From positions 1-31,028 of the forward strand of contig DATKZY010000103.1 of assembly GCA_035527715.1 (NCBI GenBank): a stretch of 31,028 nucleotides of DNA. The letters are read 5' to 3'. A program made the position numbers and the translations under genes. Positions 1 to 8,589 of the stretch are shown here, in pieces. The stretch is from DSUN01 sp035527715 (lineage in GTDB: Bacteria > Planctomycetota > PUPC01 > DSUN01). The notes beneath the pieces are model-generated. The model was not told the origin of the DNA. It did not search any database and saw only the letters and a list, made by a program, of their open reading frames with translations. How positions within the stretch are numbered: position 1 is the stretch's first letter; each line of letters opens with the position of its first letter.

Positions 1-1509
1 CCGTCGGGGGCCGTGGCGTGGCTCGACTGCGCGCTGGCTCCCCTGCCGGGCGACCAGGCGGCGCGAATCCTGCTCATGACCCTCGGCAGCCGGGTCGAGC
101 GCGCCGTCGTCGTGCCCCTGGGCATGGGGGGCGCCGACGCAGCGGGCCTCAAGCTCGACGGCGCGCGCCTCACAGGGCAGCTCGTGATCGGCCACGAGAT
201 GTTCGGCAACAGCAAGAGCGTGCCGCGCCTCGCCAGCCGCATGCCGCTCCAGCTCGACCTGGCCATCGAGGGGCAACAAGTCAAGGGCACCTTCGCCGGC
301 AAGTGGCCGAAGGGCGGCCGCGACCCGCTGGCGCCCGCCGACGTGAAGGGGCAGGTCACCGGCGGGTGGCGCGACGAGCAGCGGCTGAAGGCCGACTACG
401 CGCTGCCCGACAGCGCCGCCTGGCCCCGCGAGGGCATCAACCTCTACGACCACAAGTGCAGCCTCACCAACAGCACGGGCGTCGTCGCCGAGGGCAAGGT
501 CTTCGTCCTCGGCGCGCTCGGCATCGTGCGCTGCGTGGACGCCGCCTCGGGCAAAGTGCTCTGGCGGGCCGAGGTGCCGGGCTACTCGGACTTCATGAAG
601 AAGTTCAAGGCCGACGCGTTGGCGAAGCGGAACGTCGCCGCCCCCACCCGCTCCTTCTGCCACGGCCTGAACGCCAGCGGCGGCACGGTGGTCGCGCCCG
701 ATGGCATCGGCGCCTGCGGGCTCGTCGGCCTCGATGCGACCAGCGGCAAGGTGCTCTGGCGCGTGCCCAGGGTGCTGGGCAAGTGCGCCACGCCCCTCGC
801 CTGGAGCAAGGACGGGCGGCACTACGTCCTCGCCGCCAACGAAGGCGGCATCGTCGCCTGCATCGAGGCGGCGAGCGGCCAGGTCGCCTGGCAGTTCGAC
901 GGCGCCGGCGACAACGAGTACTCGGTCATCCTGGCGGGCGACCTGCTCGTCGGCCACAAGCTCCAGCGCGAGGAGCGCAAGAAGGTGGCGAGCTTCGACG
1001 ACCCCGGCGGCATCCACTCCGCCCCCGGCGACAACTACGGCCAGGTCGCCTGCTGGCGCCTCACGCCCAAAGGCCCCGAGCTGGCCTGGGAGGCCCCGAC
1101 CGAGTGGGGCGCGCCATCCAACTGCCCCATTGGCGCCGCCTCGGGCGACCTCCTGTGCTTCCGCGGCAAGTACTCCTACTACCTCGTCAAGGCCGCCACC
1201 GGCGAACGCATCGCCTCGAGCCACCTGCCGACGGAGGTGCGGTGGGACGAAGGGCACCTCCTCGCCCTCCCCGGCCTCTTCGTCCTGCACCCCGACTCGC
1301 AGCACGGCCACACCAAGATGTTTCCCTTCCCGGCCAAGGCGGGCGCCAGGGTCGGCCCGATGTGGTCGCCGCCTCACCCCCACGCCACAACCTACCAGGC
1401 CGCGATGAGCCACGCCTGGGCCGACGGCCGCCTCTTCCTCCGCGGCGCCGACGCCCTCTACTGCTACGACCTGCGGGCGCAGCAGCCGGCCGCCGCGGCG
1501 GAACGCTGA
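1..1509 (+). CDS. PQQ-like beta-propeller protein, 5' end cut by window edge
   Basis: The frame is open from base 1 to the TGA at 1507-1509, so the N-terminus lies outside the window; the GTG at 13 is unlikely to be the true start. Seen: repeated blades of the PQQ/quinoprotein type, with motifs such as ASGKVLWRAEVPG, TSGKVLWRVPRVLG and ASGQVAWQFDG, each a Gly-Lys/Gln-Val-x-Trp strand. The N-terminal roughly 130 residues look like a different beta-rich region. Known: such propellers are usually secreted and act as binding or scaffold modules; only some bind PQQ as dehydrogenases. No catalytic residues for an alcohol or glucose dehydrogenase were recognised, so an enzymatic role is not claimed. 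It precedes the HzsA-related gene on the same strand by 72 bases, but that gene appears to have its own promoter. Confidence 0.75.
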   Translation, partial: PSGAVAWLDCALAPLPGDQAARILLMTLGSRVERAVVVPLGMGGADAAGLKLDGARLTGQLVIGHEMFGNSKSVPRLASRMPLQLDLAIEGQQVKGTFAGKWPKGGRDPLAPADVKGQVTGGWRDEQRLKADYALPDSAAWPREGINLYDHKCSLTNSTGVVAEGKVFVLGALGIVRCVDAASGKVLWRAEVPGYSDFMKKFKADALAKRNVAAPTRSFCHGLNASGGTVVAPDGIGACGLVGLDATSGKVLWRVPRVLGKCATPLAWSKDGRHYVLAANEGGIVACIEAASGQVAWQFDGAGDNEYSVILAGDLLVGHKLQREERKKVASFDDPGGIHSAPGDNYGQVACWRLTPKGPELAWEAPTEWGAPSNCPIGAASGDLLCFRGKYSYYLVKAATGERIASSHLPTEVRWDEGHLLALPGLFVLHPDSQHGHTKMFPFPAKAGARVGPMWSPPHPHATTYQAAMSHAWADGRLFLRGADALYCYDLRAQQPAAAAER

Positions 1510-1517
1510 ACGGCGAG

Positions 1518-1546
1518 TAGACATCCCTCTGTCCCGCGGCTACCAT
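1518..1546 (+). promoter_or_regulatory. Putative sigma70-type promoter of the HzsA-related gene
   Basis: TAGACA (1518-1523), a 17-base spacer, then TACCAT (1541-1546). A start site near 1553 would give a leader of about 28 bases before the GTG at 1582. The match is 5/6 plus 4/6 to consensus with ideal spacing. The gap 1510-1581 contains nothing else notable. Confidence 0.45.
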
Positions 1547-1581
1547 AGCGGCATCACAGGTGTCGCAGAGAGACCGAAGCC

Positions 1582-4500
1582 GTGAAGAAGCTGCTTGCCA
1601 TTCTGGGTTGCCTCGCGCTCCTGAATCTGGCGTCGCAGGGGTTGCTGGCGGGGGAAGTCTGCCCGTTCCACCCCAAGGATGTCGCGGTGCGCGACGCACA
1701 GGCTCAGCGCTTCGTGTGGCGCGACGCGTGCGGCAACACGCTGCCGGACCACCAGCTCGGCGGGGGGTTCGAGTGGGAGCGCGATTCGCGGAGCTACATC
1801 GCCCTCGGCGAGGCCAACGTGCGCGGCCGGCGCCGCCCCGGCCTCGTGATGCTGGCCTTCCCCGACGGCAATGTGCTCCAGGCCGAATGGAAGGTGAGCT
1901 TCGCGAAAGGCTCCTCGTGGCGGCTCCAATACGCCCTCACCGACCAGGCGGCCAGGTCGAGCAACAACGGCCTGAAGTTCACCGTCGTCGCGACCGACAG
2001 CGACGGCGCCGAGCACAAGCTCGTCGAGCGCACGCTCGCGCCGGGCGACCGGAAGGTCTACGACGAGACCCTTCGCTTCGACTATGCGGTCCGCAGCATC
2101 CGCTTCGTCCACGATAACCTGGGCAAGGAGGCGTGGGACGTCCTCTGGTTCCACCCGCAGGGGCTGGTGTGCCCTCCCCTGCCGGCGGCGAGCGCCAGGC
2201 CGGCCGTCGCATCGGTGCCGAAGTGGGCGGCGGATTTCAAGCTCAGCCCCGCCGCGTTCGCGGCGCCGCGGCAGGCCGTCGAGGATCTTCGCGACACCTT
2301 CACGGAGCGCTATCCGAAGGGCGACGAGTTTCTGGCACGACTGGCCGAGATCGAGAAAGGGTTCACCGCAGCCAAGCCCGACGAAGCGGCAAAGCTCACG
2401 GCCGAGTTCGAGTCGCTCCGCCGCGAGGCCCTCGTCGCCAACCCACTCGTGAGCGGCCAGCCGCTCCTGTTTTGCGTCCACGCCCAGCACATCGCGTCCT
2501 ACCACGCCATTGACACCCTCTCCCAGGTCGGCGAGGCATCGGATGGCAGGTATCGCCACGGCGGGGCGCTGAAGGCGTTCGACCCGCGCACCGGCCAGGT
2601 GAAGACCCTCGTCGAGGCGCCCCAGGGCATCGTCCGCAGCCCATGCGTCAGCTTCGACGCCAAGAAACTCCTCTTCGCCATGCGGCGCGACCCCAAGGAG
2701 AATCTCCACATCTTCGAGGTCAACGCCGATGGCTCGGGGCTGAAGCAGCTCACCTTCGCCCCAGGCGTGAGCGACTTCGATCCCATCTATCTGCCCGACG
2801 GCTCGATCGTCTTCTCCTCGACCCGCGAGCCGAAGTACAACATGTGCAGCCAGGATATCGGGGCGAACCTCTTCCGTATGGAGGCCGACGGCGCGAACAT
2901 CCACCAGATCACGAAGAGCACCCTCTTCGAGAACCACGCGGCCCTGATGCCTGACGGCCGCATCCTCTACAAGCGATGGGAGTATGTGGACCGCAATTTC
3001 GGCGACGCCCACGGCTTCTGGTCCGTCAACCCCGACGGCACGAACCAGGCGACCGTCTACGGCAACAACACGGCCGACCCCGCCGCCGTCTACTACGGCC
3101 AGCCGATTCCCGGCACGGGACGCCTCCTCTGCACCCTCAGCACGCACCACCATAATATGTGGGGGCCGCTGGCGATCCTCGAGCCACGCATCGCCACCGA
3201 TGGCAAGGGTGCCATCGCCCGCACTTGGCCGGCAGCGGTCCGCGACTGGCTCAGCGACAGCGATGCCTTCAACTGCGACCGCCTCAACCCCATTCTGCCC
3301 AAGTACGAGAGCCCCTGGCCCCTCAGCGACAAGCACTTCCTCGTCTCCCGAATGACCGGCAAGGGCAACGAGATGGGCATCTACCTGGTGGACACCTTCG
3401 GCAACGAGGTGCTCCTCCACGCGGAGCCGCCGAGCTGCTTCTACCCGATGCCGCTCGCCCCCCGCCCCAAGCCGCCCCTCCTCCCGCCACGCCGCGACTT
3501 CGAGGGCAAGGAGGGCACCCTCTACGTCCAGAACGTCTATATCGGCTCGCACATGCAGGGCGTGAAGCCGGGCTCGGTGAAGAAGATCCGCATCGTCGAG
3601 TCGCCCGAGAAGCGGGGCTGGACGCCTGCCAAGTGGTATGGCCAGGGCTTTATGGCTCCGGGGATGAACTGGCACGATTTCACCGCGAAACGCATCCTGG
3701 GCACCGTGCCCGTCGAGGCCGACGGCTCCGCCTACTTCACCGTCCCCTCCGACACGTTCATCTTCTTCCAGCTCCTCGACGAGTGCGGCATGATGGTGCA
3801 GTCCATGCGGAGCGGCACGGTCCTTCAGTCGGGCGAGCGGACGGGCTGTGTGGGCTGCCACGAGCGGCGGCACGAGGCCCCGCCGGTCGGCCTGGCGCCG
3901 CCGATGGCGTTGCGGCGGGCGCCGAGCCGCATCGAGCCCTGGTATGGCCCGCCTCGCATCTTCAACTACCTGGCCGAGGTCCAGCCCGTCCTCGACAAGC
4001 ATTGCGTGAAGTGCCACGACTTCGGCACCAAAGGCGGCGAGAAGCTCGTCCTCGCGGGCGACAAGGACGTGTTCTTCAACGCCTCCTACACCCATCTCTG
4101 GCGGAAGGGCTGCATCAAGGCCATCGGCGCCGGGCCGGCCAACATCCAGCCTCCCTACTCCTGGGGCGCCCACGCCAGCCGAATCGTCCAGCAGATCCTC
4201 AAGGGCCACAACGACGTGCGGCTCACCAGGGAGGAACTCGACCGCATCGTCACGTGGATCGACATCAACGCCCCCTACTACGCCAGCTACTACAGCGCCT
4301 ATCCCGACAACCTCGGCGGCCGGTGCCCCCTCTACGGCGGGCAGATGGCGCGTCTCGCTGCCCTGACCGGCATCAACTGGCAGCGGGAGGGCAATTTCGC
4401 GAGCAGCACGGGGCCGTGGGTGAGCTTCGACCGCCCCGAGCTAAGCCCCTGCCTGGCGAAGCTGGCGAAGGACGGTCCGCAGTACAAGGAGGCCCTCGCC

Positions 4501-4707
4501 CTCATCAAGGCGGGCAAGGAGTTCCTGGCCAAGCGCCCGCGGGCCGACATGCCCGGCTTCGTGCCCTGTGAAAAGGACCAGCAGCGCGAAGCCTTCTACC
4601 AGGAGTGCCTCGCCGCCGAACGCCGGCGCCGCGAGGCTATCCGCAAGGGCGAACGCCTCTACGACAAGCCCGCACCCCTCCAAACCACCGCCCGCCCTCG
4701 GCCGTGA
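1582..4707 (+). CDS. Secreted HzsA-related di-haem protein with NPCBM-like and PD40 regions
   Basis: 1041 residues from a GTG start followed by MKKLLAILGCLALLNLASQG, a clear signal peptide that places it in the periplasm. Residues about 40-195 are beta-rich and resemble an NPCBM-type carbohydrate-binding module. Residues about 290-650 contain PD40/WD-like propeller strands (NADGSGLKQLTF, LPDGSIVFSSTRE). The C-terminal third has two c-type haem sites, C756-V-G-C759-H760 and C808-V-K-C811-H812. This order matches the planctomycete proteins annotated as HzsA-related (hydrazine synthase alpha-like). Known: genuine hydrazine synthase works as a complex with beta/gamma partners in anammox bacteria; no such partners occur here, so hydrazine synthesis is not inferred. 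A redox or carbohydrate-associated role is more likely. It converges on the sialidase-like gene with only 27 bases between stop codons. Confidence 0.8.
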   Translation: MKKLLAILGCLALLNLASQGLLAGEVCPFHPKDVAVRDAQAQRFVWRDACGNTLPDHQLGGGFEWERDSRSYIALGEANVRGRRRPGLVMLAFPDGNVLQAEWKVSFAKGSSWRLQYALTDQAARSSNNGLKFTVVATDSDGAEHKLVERTLAPGDRKVYDETLRFDYAVRSIRFVHDNLGKEAWDVLWFHPQGLVCPPLPAASARPAVASVPKWAADFKLSPAAFAAPRQAVEDLRDTFTERYPKGDEFLARLAEIEKGFTAAKPDEAAKLTAEFESLRREALVANPLVSGQPLLFCVHAQHIASYHAIDTLSQVGEASDGRYRHGGALKAFDPRTGQVKTLVEAPQGIVRSPCVSFDAKKLLFAMRRDPKENLHIFEVNADGSGLKQLTFAPGVSDFDPIYLPDGSIVFSSTREPKYNMCSQDIGANLFRMEADGANIHQITKSTLFENHAALMPDGRILYKRWEYVDRNFGDAHGFWSVNPDGTNQATVYGNNTADPAAVYYGQPIPGTGRLLCTLSTHHHNMWGPLAILEPRIATDGKGAIARTWPAAVRDWLSDSDAFNCDRLNPILPKYESPWPLSDKHFLVSRMTGKGNEMGIYLVDTFGNEVLLHAEPPSCFYPMPLAPRPKPPLLPPRRDFEGKEGTLYVQNVYIGSHMQGVKPGSVKKIRIVESPEKRGWTPAKWYGQGFMAPGMNWHDFTAKRILGTVPVEADGSAYFTVPSDTFIFFQLLDECGMMVQSMRSGTVLQSGERTGCVGCHERRHEAPPVGLAPPMALRRAPSRIEPWYGPPRIFNYLAEVQPVLDKHCVKCHDFGTKGGEKLVLAGDKDVFFNASYTHLWRKGCIKAIGAGPANIQPPYSWGAHASRIVQQILKGHNDVRLTREELDRIVTWIDINAPYYASYYSAYPDNLGGRCPLYGGQMARLAALTGINWQREGNFASSTGPWVSFDRPELSPCLAKLAKDGPQYKEALALIKAGKEFLAKRPRADMPGFVPCEKDQQREAFYQECLAAERRRREAIRKGERLYDKPAPLQTTARPRP

Positions 4708-4734
4708 GGTGGTCCCGGCCCCGCGCCGTCATTC

Positions 4735-6027
4735 TCACCTCGCCGGCACTTCCATCTCTCCCAACCAGGCGGTCGGCAGTTTCTTGCCGAGCAGGAAGAA
4801 CTTGCGCTCGGGATACCAGAGCACCGGCTCGCCGTCGTGGAAGGTCATGCTGGCGTACATGGCCAGATCGGTGCGGCCCATGCCCATCGTGAGCGGGCCG
4901 AGGGGAACGCCATCGTTGTCCATCAGGAACCGCGGCCCCGAGAACCACACGGGCTGATGGGCGCCCTTGCGGAACTCGCCGCGCACGACGTAGATCGGCC
5001 TCCGATGATAGGAGGTCTGCGTGGGGTCCCACGGCCCGAAGTGGCCGTCGTGGTTGTGGAACAGCAGGACGTATTGCCCCTCGCCCGTCGCGTAGATGGG
5101 GCACGGGCTGCACGGATGGCGAAGCACCGGGCCGCCGTCGCGGTAGCGCAGCGGCTCGGGCGCCCGCCACGTCTTCCCCGCGTCGTCCGACACGCTGCAC
5201 CAGGGGCTGCCGGTGGTCGTCCGCATCACGCAGAAGAGCCGCCCGTCGGGCAGCGGCACCACGCTCGGCTCCTGCACCACGCTGACCTTAGGATGGCCGA
5301 CCAGCCCGACCTGGAGCGCCTGGTCGTCGGACATGAAGTAGCGGACGACGAGGCAGGAAGGCTCGGGGTGCTCGTCGAGGTTCTCGAAGCGGAGGAACTC
5401 GACGACCGATGCCTCAGCCCACCAGACCTTCAGCGGCGCGGGCGGCCGCACCTTCGGGCTCACCCAGCGCGTGAACCCCGCGAAGTGCTTCCCCTCGGAC
5501 AGCCGCGCCGGCTTCTGCCACACGATCCAATTCGATGGCACGCTCGCGTCCGGGTTGTCCCACTTGCTCCGGGGCATCGGGATAGTCTGCTCCTCGGACC
5601 AGGTCTTTCCCGCGTCGTCGCTGTAGATGCCGGCCATGAGGCCGGTCGTGTGGCTCCAGAGGTCGTTGACGCCGACGTGGCGGCTGTAGACCACGTAGAT
5701 GCGGCCCTTCTTGGAGACGAGCGGGAAGCCCCAACTGCACATCCCCTTGCCCGTCTTCGGGTCGGCGCCCTTGCCCGCGAGCGTGCGGGGCGCGGCCCAC
5801 GTCGTCCCGCCGTCGGCGCTGCGAGAGAAGACGATTCGCTGGTCGCTGCGGCCCTCGAACGTGCTCTGCGTCCACACCACCATCAGCGAGCCGTCGGGGC
5901 CGTCGAACACCAGGAAGTGCTCGTTCCCCGTGTCGCCCGACGAGCCGTCCACGCTCCCTGGCGCATAGACCACGAAGTCGGGCTTCGTCCGCTGGCATTC
6001 CCGCTTGAGGTCAAGTTCCCTGGCCAT
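4735..6027 (-). CDS. BNR-repeat / sialidase-fold protein
   Basis: 430 residues. The ATG at 6027 is preferred because AAGGAGAGG lies just upstream on the minus strand (6031-6039); the frame extends further upstream but only as a shadow of the neighbouring gene. Three Asp-box motifs (S-x-D-x-G-x-T-W) are visible at residues 70-77, 136-143 and 280-287 (SADGGTTW, SDDAGKTW twice), the signature of six-bladed sialidase propellers. Related proteins hydrolyse sialic acid or other glycosidic bonds, but many planctomycete members have no proven substrate. The arginine triad was not located with confidence, so activity is open. No signal peptide is evident (starts MARELDLKRE), unlike most neighbours, which suggests a cytoplasmic protein. 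It follows the Gfo/Idh/MocA gene by 32 bases and is probably co-transcribed with it. Confidence 0.8.
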   Translation of the reverse strand: MARELDLKRECQRTKPDFVVYAPGSVDGSSGDTGNEHFLVFDGPDGSLMVVWTQSTFEGRSDQRIVFSRSADGGTTWAAPRTLAGKGADPKTGKGMCSWGFPLVSKKGRIYVVYSRHVGVNDLWSHTTGLMAGIYSDDAGKTWSEEQTIPMPRSKWDNPDASVPSNWIVWQKPARLSEGKHFAGFTRWVSPKVRPPAPLKVWWAEASVVEFLRFENLDEHPEPSCLVVRYFMSDDQALQVGLVGHPKVSVVQEPSVVPLPDGRLFCVMRTTTGSPWCSVSDDAGKTWRAPEPLRYRDGGPVLRHPCSPCPIYATGEGQYVLLFHNHDGHFGPWDPTQTSYHRRPIYVVRGEFRKGAHQPVWFSGPRFLMDNDGVPLGPLTMGMGRTDLAMYASMTFHDGEPVLWYPERKFFLLGKKLPTAWLGEMEVPAR

Positions 6028-6059
6028 GGGCCTCTCCTTCAGGACACTCGCGTGGGGTA

Positions 6060-7406
6060 TCAGACCTCGTCGGGGATTTCGTAGCCCTTGCGGTACGGGG
6101 GCTTGAGGAGCTTGTTGGCCTCCGGGTGCTTGAACTGGCCAGTCTTGGGGTCGTAGGTGAGTGCGACGTTGCCGACGCGATGGGCGATGTTGCCCATGTG
6201 CAGGGCGACGTTGCTGGCGTGGGCGATCGAGATGTCGGCGTTCGCCTTCTTGCGCGTCTTCACGCATTCGAGGAAGTTGGCGTAGTGCGGCTCGTCGCAC
6301 GGGCGGCCATACATCTTGTCCACTATGCCGCCGCCCGACTGCTGGACGACCCACCCGCCACCGTGACGCCCGACGGTCATCAGAAGCTGCGAGCCGTACA
6401 GCTCGATCCGCGTGGCGTTCATCGTCCAGTAGGGCAGCACGTCGTTGCGGCGGATGGTCCCGCTCGTCTTCTCCATGTAGCGCGGATAGCCGGTCAGCTC
6501 GAAGGACATCACGAAGTCCCCATAGTCCCAGGAGGCAAGCTGGACGTCGGGGCACTCGGAGTCGTCGCCGCGGTGGGCGTAGCGGCCGCCGAGGGCGCGG
6601 ACGCTCTTGGGCGGGGGCGGGTCGCCCATCAGCATCAGGGCGAGGTCGAGCTGGTGGATGCCGTCGTCGCCCATGTCGCCGCTACAGAAGTCCCAGAAGT
6701 TGTGCCAACCGCCGCGGAAGATGTGCTGATGGTAGGGGCGGGCGGGGGCGGCGCCGAGCCAGGTGTCCCAGTTGAACCCCTCGGGCGGCTTGCCGGGGTC
6801 GCCGAGCTTGAAGGGGCCGCCCGACTTCATGTTGAAGACCCGCACGAGCGCGATCTTGCCGAGCTTGCCGCTCTTGACGTATTCGCGGGCCGCGAGGGTG
6901 TAGGGGCCGGAGCGGTTCTGCGTGCCGACCTGGAGGACGCGCTCGTGCTTCCTCGCCGCCTCGACCATCTTGCCGCTCTCCCAAAGGTTGTGGGAGTGGG
7001 GCTTCTCGACGTAGACGTCCTTGCGCGCCTGGCAGGCCAGGACCGAGGCGGGCGCGTGCCAGTGGTCGGGCAGGCCGAGGACCACCGCGTCCACGTCCTT
7101 GGAGTCGAGCACCTGCCGCATCTCCTTGACCTTCGCCGGCTCCTCCTTCTGGACGGCGGCGACGAACTTCGCCGTCTCGTCGAGGCGGTTCGAGAGCAGG
7201 TCGCACAGGCAGGCGGCGCGGGCGCCCTGCTCGACGAGGCCGCGGAGCACGTAGCGGCCGCGTCCGCCGCAGCCGACGAGCGCCACGTTCACCCGCTCGT
7301 TCGCCCCGAGCGCGCTGCCGGGGCGGAACGCCGTGATGGTGAGCCCCGCCAGTGCGGCGCCCGCCGCGGCCTGGCCCGAATTGTGCAGAAACGACCGACG
7401 GTTCAT
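6060..7406 (-). CDS. Gfo/Idh/MocA-family oxidoreductase with TAT signal
   Basis: 448 residues. The ATG at 7406 is supported by a near-perfect Shine-Dalgarno (AAGGAGG) just upstream. The N-terminus reads MNRRSFLHNSGQAAAGAALA, a twin-arginine export signal (R3-R4), so the protein is folded with its cofactor and exported. A Rossmann NAD(P)-binding loop, VALVGCGGRGRYV, lies at residues 41-53 (G45, G47, G50). The family's E-K-P motif is at 134-136 (VYVEKPHSHN). Known: these proteins oxidise, reduce or epimerise sugars and inositols using a tightly bound NAD(P); exported forms with TAT signals are widespread in Planctomycetota. It is the first gene of a two-gene operon with the sialidase-fold protein, pointing to sugar or glycoconjugate breakdown. 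It shares a divergent promoter with the TolB-like gene at 7546. Confidence 0.9.
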   Translation of the reverse strand: MNRRSFLHNSGQAAAGAALAGLTITAFRPGSALGANERVNVALVGCGGRGRYVLRGLVEQGARAACLCDLLSNRLDETAKFVAAVQKEEPAKVKEMRQVLDSKDVDAVVLGLPDHWHAPASVLACQARKDVYVEKPHSHNLWESGKMVEAARKHERVLQVGTQNRSGPYTLAAREYVKSGKLGKIALVRVFNMKSGGPFKLGDPGKPPEGFNWDTWLGAAPARPYHQHIFRGGWHNFWDFCSGDMGDDGIHQLDLALMLMGDPPPPKSVRALGGRYAHRGDDSECPDVQLASWDYGDFVMSFELTGYPRYMEKTSGTIRRNDVLPYWTMNATRIELYGSQLLMTVGRHGGGWVVQQSGGGIVDKMYGRPCDEPHYANFLECVKTRKKANADISIAHASNVALHMGNIAHRVGNVALTYDPKTGQFKHPEANKLLKPPYRKGYEIPDEV

Positions 7407-7458
7407 CGCAGGTCCTCCTTCCTCCCACGGCTGTTTGCGGCCTTGCCCACAGTTCGGA

Positions 7459-7487
7459 TTGATTGCGCGGGGGACTCCTTCTATACT
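7459..7487 (+). promoter_or_regulatory. Putative promoter of the rightward operon (TolB-like gene first)
   Basis: TTGATT (7459-7464), 17-base spacer, TATACT (7482-7487). It lies 58 bases upstream of the ATG at 7546 and its -10 box overlaps an inverted repeat at 7483-7503. Confidence 0.5.
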
Positions 7488-7508
7488 GCTTCCTCGGCAG
7501 TATGGCAA
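7480..7508 (-). promoter_or_regulatory. Putative divergent promoter of the Gfo/Idh/MocA operon
   Basis: On the minus strand TTGCCA (7508-7503), a 17-base spacer and TATAGA (7485-7480). The -10 box overlaps the -10 box of the rightward promoter, so the two polymerase sites compete for the same DNA. Confidence 0.4.
7483..7503. promoter_or_regulatory. Perfect inverted repeat overlapping both divergent promoters
   Basis: ATACTGC (7483-7489), a 7-base centre, GCAGTAT (7497-7503). The arms are perfect complements. The repeat covers the -10 box of the + promoter and most of the spacer of the - promoter. This is the expected geometry for one operator controlling both directions. No regulator gene lies next to it. 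Confidence 0.5.
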
Positions 7509-7545
7509 CTCGGGGGGCGTGCGTCAAGGAGAGGAGGCTGAGGCC

Positions 7546-8589
7546 ATGCGGAGAGTCGGTTTCCTTTTCCTCGTCCTGGCGGCCCTCGCGGCGGGAGCTG
7601 AGAAGAAGGAGGAGAAGCCGCCGCCCGTCCCGCCGCTGAGCGCCGAGCAGGAGGCGGAGTTCCGCGCCGAGCTGAAGAAGGTGCCCTTCAGAATCGTCTA
7701 CGAGACCCTTCGGGACGACAACTGGGAGCTGTTCGTGGTCAACGCCGACGGCTCCGAGCCGGTGAACCTGACGAAGACGCCCGACTTCGACGAGCTGTAC
7801 CCCCACGTGTCGCCCGATGGCACGAAGCTCTGCTTCGTCGCCGACGAGGGGAAGGGCGAGACCGCCATCCGCAACGCCTACTACATGAACATGGACGGCA
7901 CCGGCCGCACGCTCGTGGCGAAGGGCGGCCGCGAGCCGTGCTGGACCGGCGACGGCTCGGGCATCGTTTACCTCAAGAGCGAATTCGACAAGTTCACGCC
8001 GCTCGACTATGCGACCAAGGGCCTCTTCGTCTTCGACCTCAAGACGGGCACGCACAAGGAGCACGTGAACAAGGGCATCCACCACCTCTACAACATCGCC
8101 GCGGCGCCCGACGACAAGTGGTTCGTCTCCACCATCCACGCGGGGATGGGCTTCAAGCACGCGATCCTCGCCATCGAGGCCGGCGGGATGAAGGTCGTCA
8201 ACCTCCAGCTCCCCGGGTGCCGGCCCGACTTCAGCGCGGACGGCAAGCACGTGGCCTGGGGCGCGAGCGACTGGGCGCTGCGCGTGGCCGACTTCGACCT
8301 CAGCGGCCCCGAGCCGAAGATGGCCCACGCGCGCGACGTGGCGACCAGCCGCGAGCCGACGAAGATTTACCACGTGGACTGGTCGCCCGATGGCAAGTAC
8401 GTGGCCTTCAGCCGCGGCCCCAGTAAGAAGCGTCTCGGCTTCGCCCCCGAGATGATCGGCATCCCCGCCGAGGGCTGGGACATCTGCGTCGCCGACGCCT
8501 CGAAGAAGGACCGCTGGGTGCTGATCACCCACGACGGCAAGTGCAACAAGGAGCCCGACTGGGTGCCCCTGAAGCGAGAGGCGAAATGA
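7546..8589 (+). CDS. Secreted TolB-like (PD40 beta-propeller) protein
   Basis: 347 residues; the ATG at 7546 has a good Shine-Dalgarno (GGAGAGGAGG about 9 bases upstream). The N-terminus MRRVGFLFLVLAALAAGAEK is a signal peptide. PD40 strands recur: WELFVVNADGSEPVNLT, VSPDGTKLCFV, SADGKHVAWG, SPDGKYVAFSRG. This is the propeller type found in TolB and in the DPP-IV N-terminal domain, here without a hydrolase domain or the TolB N-terminal domain, so it is probably a periplasmic binding module rather than the Tol-Pal component. The protein ends with a PDW motif, as does the second TolB-like protein in this window. Its stop overlaps the start of the SUMF1 lipoprotein gene (ATGA at 8586-8589), indicating translational coupling. 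Confidence 0.82.
   Translation: MRRVGFLFLVLAALAAGAEKKEEKPPPVPPLSAEQEAEFRAELKKVPFRIVYETLRDDNWELFVVNADGSEPVNLTKTPDFDELYPHVSPDGTKLCFVADEGKGETAIRNAYYMNMDGTGRTLVAKGGREPCWTGDGSGIVYLKSEFDKFTPLDYATKGLFVFDLKTGTHKEHVNKGIHHLYNIAAAPDDKWFVSTIHAGMGFKHAILAIEAGGMKVVNLQLPGCRPDFSADGKHVAWGASDWALRVADFDLSGPEPKMAHARDVATSREPTKIYHVDWSPDGKYVAFSRGPSKKRLGFAPEMIGIPAEGWDICVADASKKDRWVLITHDGKCNKEPDWVPLKREAK

Noticed and set aside
1540..4209. Long antisense open frame (889 codons) opposite the HzsA-related gene
   Set aside because: It is a mirror of a GC-rich coding sequence. The translation is low-complexity Arg/Ala/Glu/Val-rich text without motifs, while the sense frame has a signal peptide, haem sites and family motifs. 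The same applies to long antisense frames over 10344-12167, 12001-13206, 17489-18985, 23909-25747, 25680-27260 and 27505-28935.
1582..4707. Hydrazine synthase (anammox) activity
   Set aside because: Only the alpha-like architecture is present; no beta/gamma subunits or hydrazine dehydrogenase are nearby, and HzsA-related proteins are common in non-anammox planctomycetes.
4708..4734. Intrinsic terminator between convergent genes
   Set aside because: No stable stem followed by a T-run is visible in the 27-base gap.
6028..6555. Extended N-terminus of the sialidase-fold protein over the Gfo/Idh/MocA gene
   Set aside because: The upstream part is an alternative frame of the Gfo/Idh/MocA gene. 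A strong Shine-Dalgarno precedes ATG 6027.
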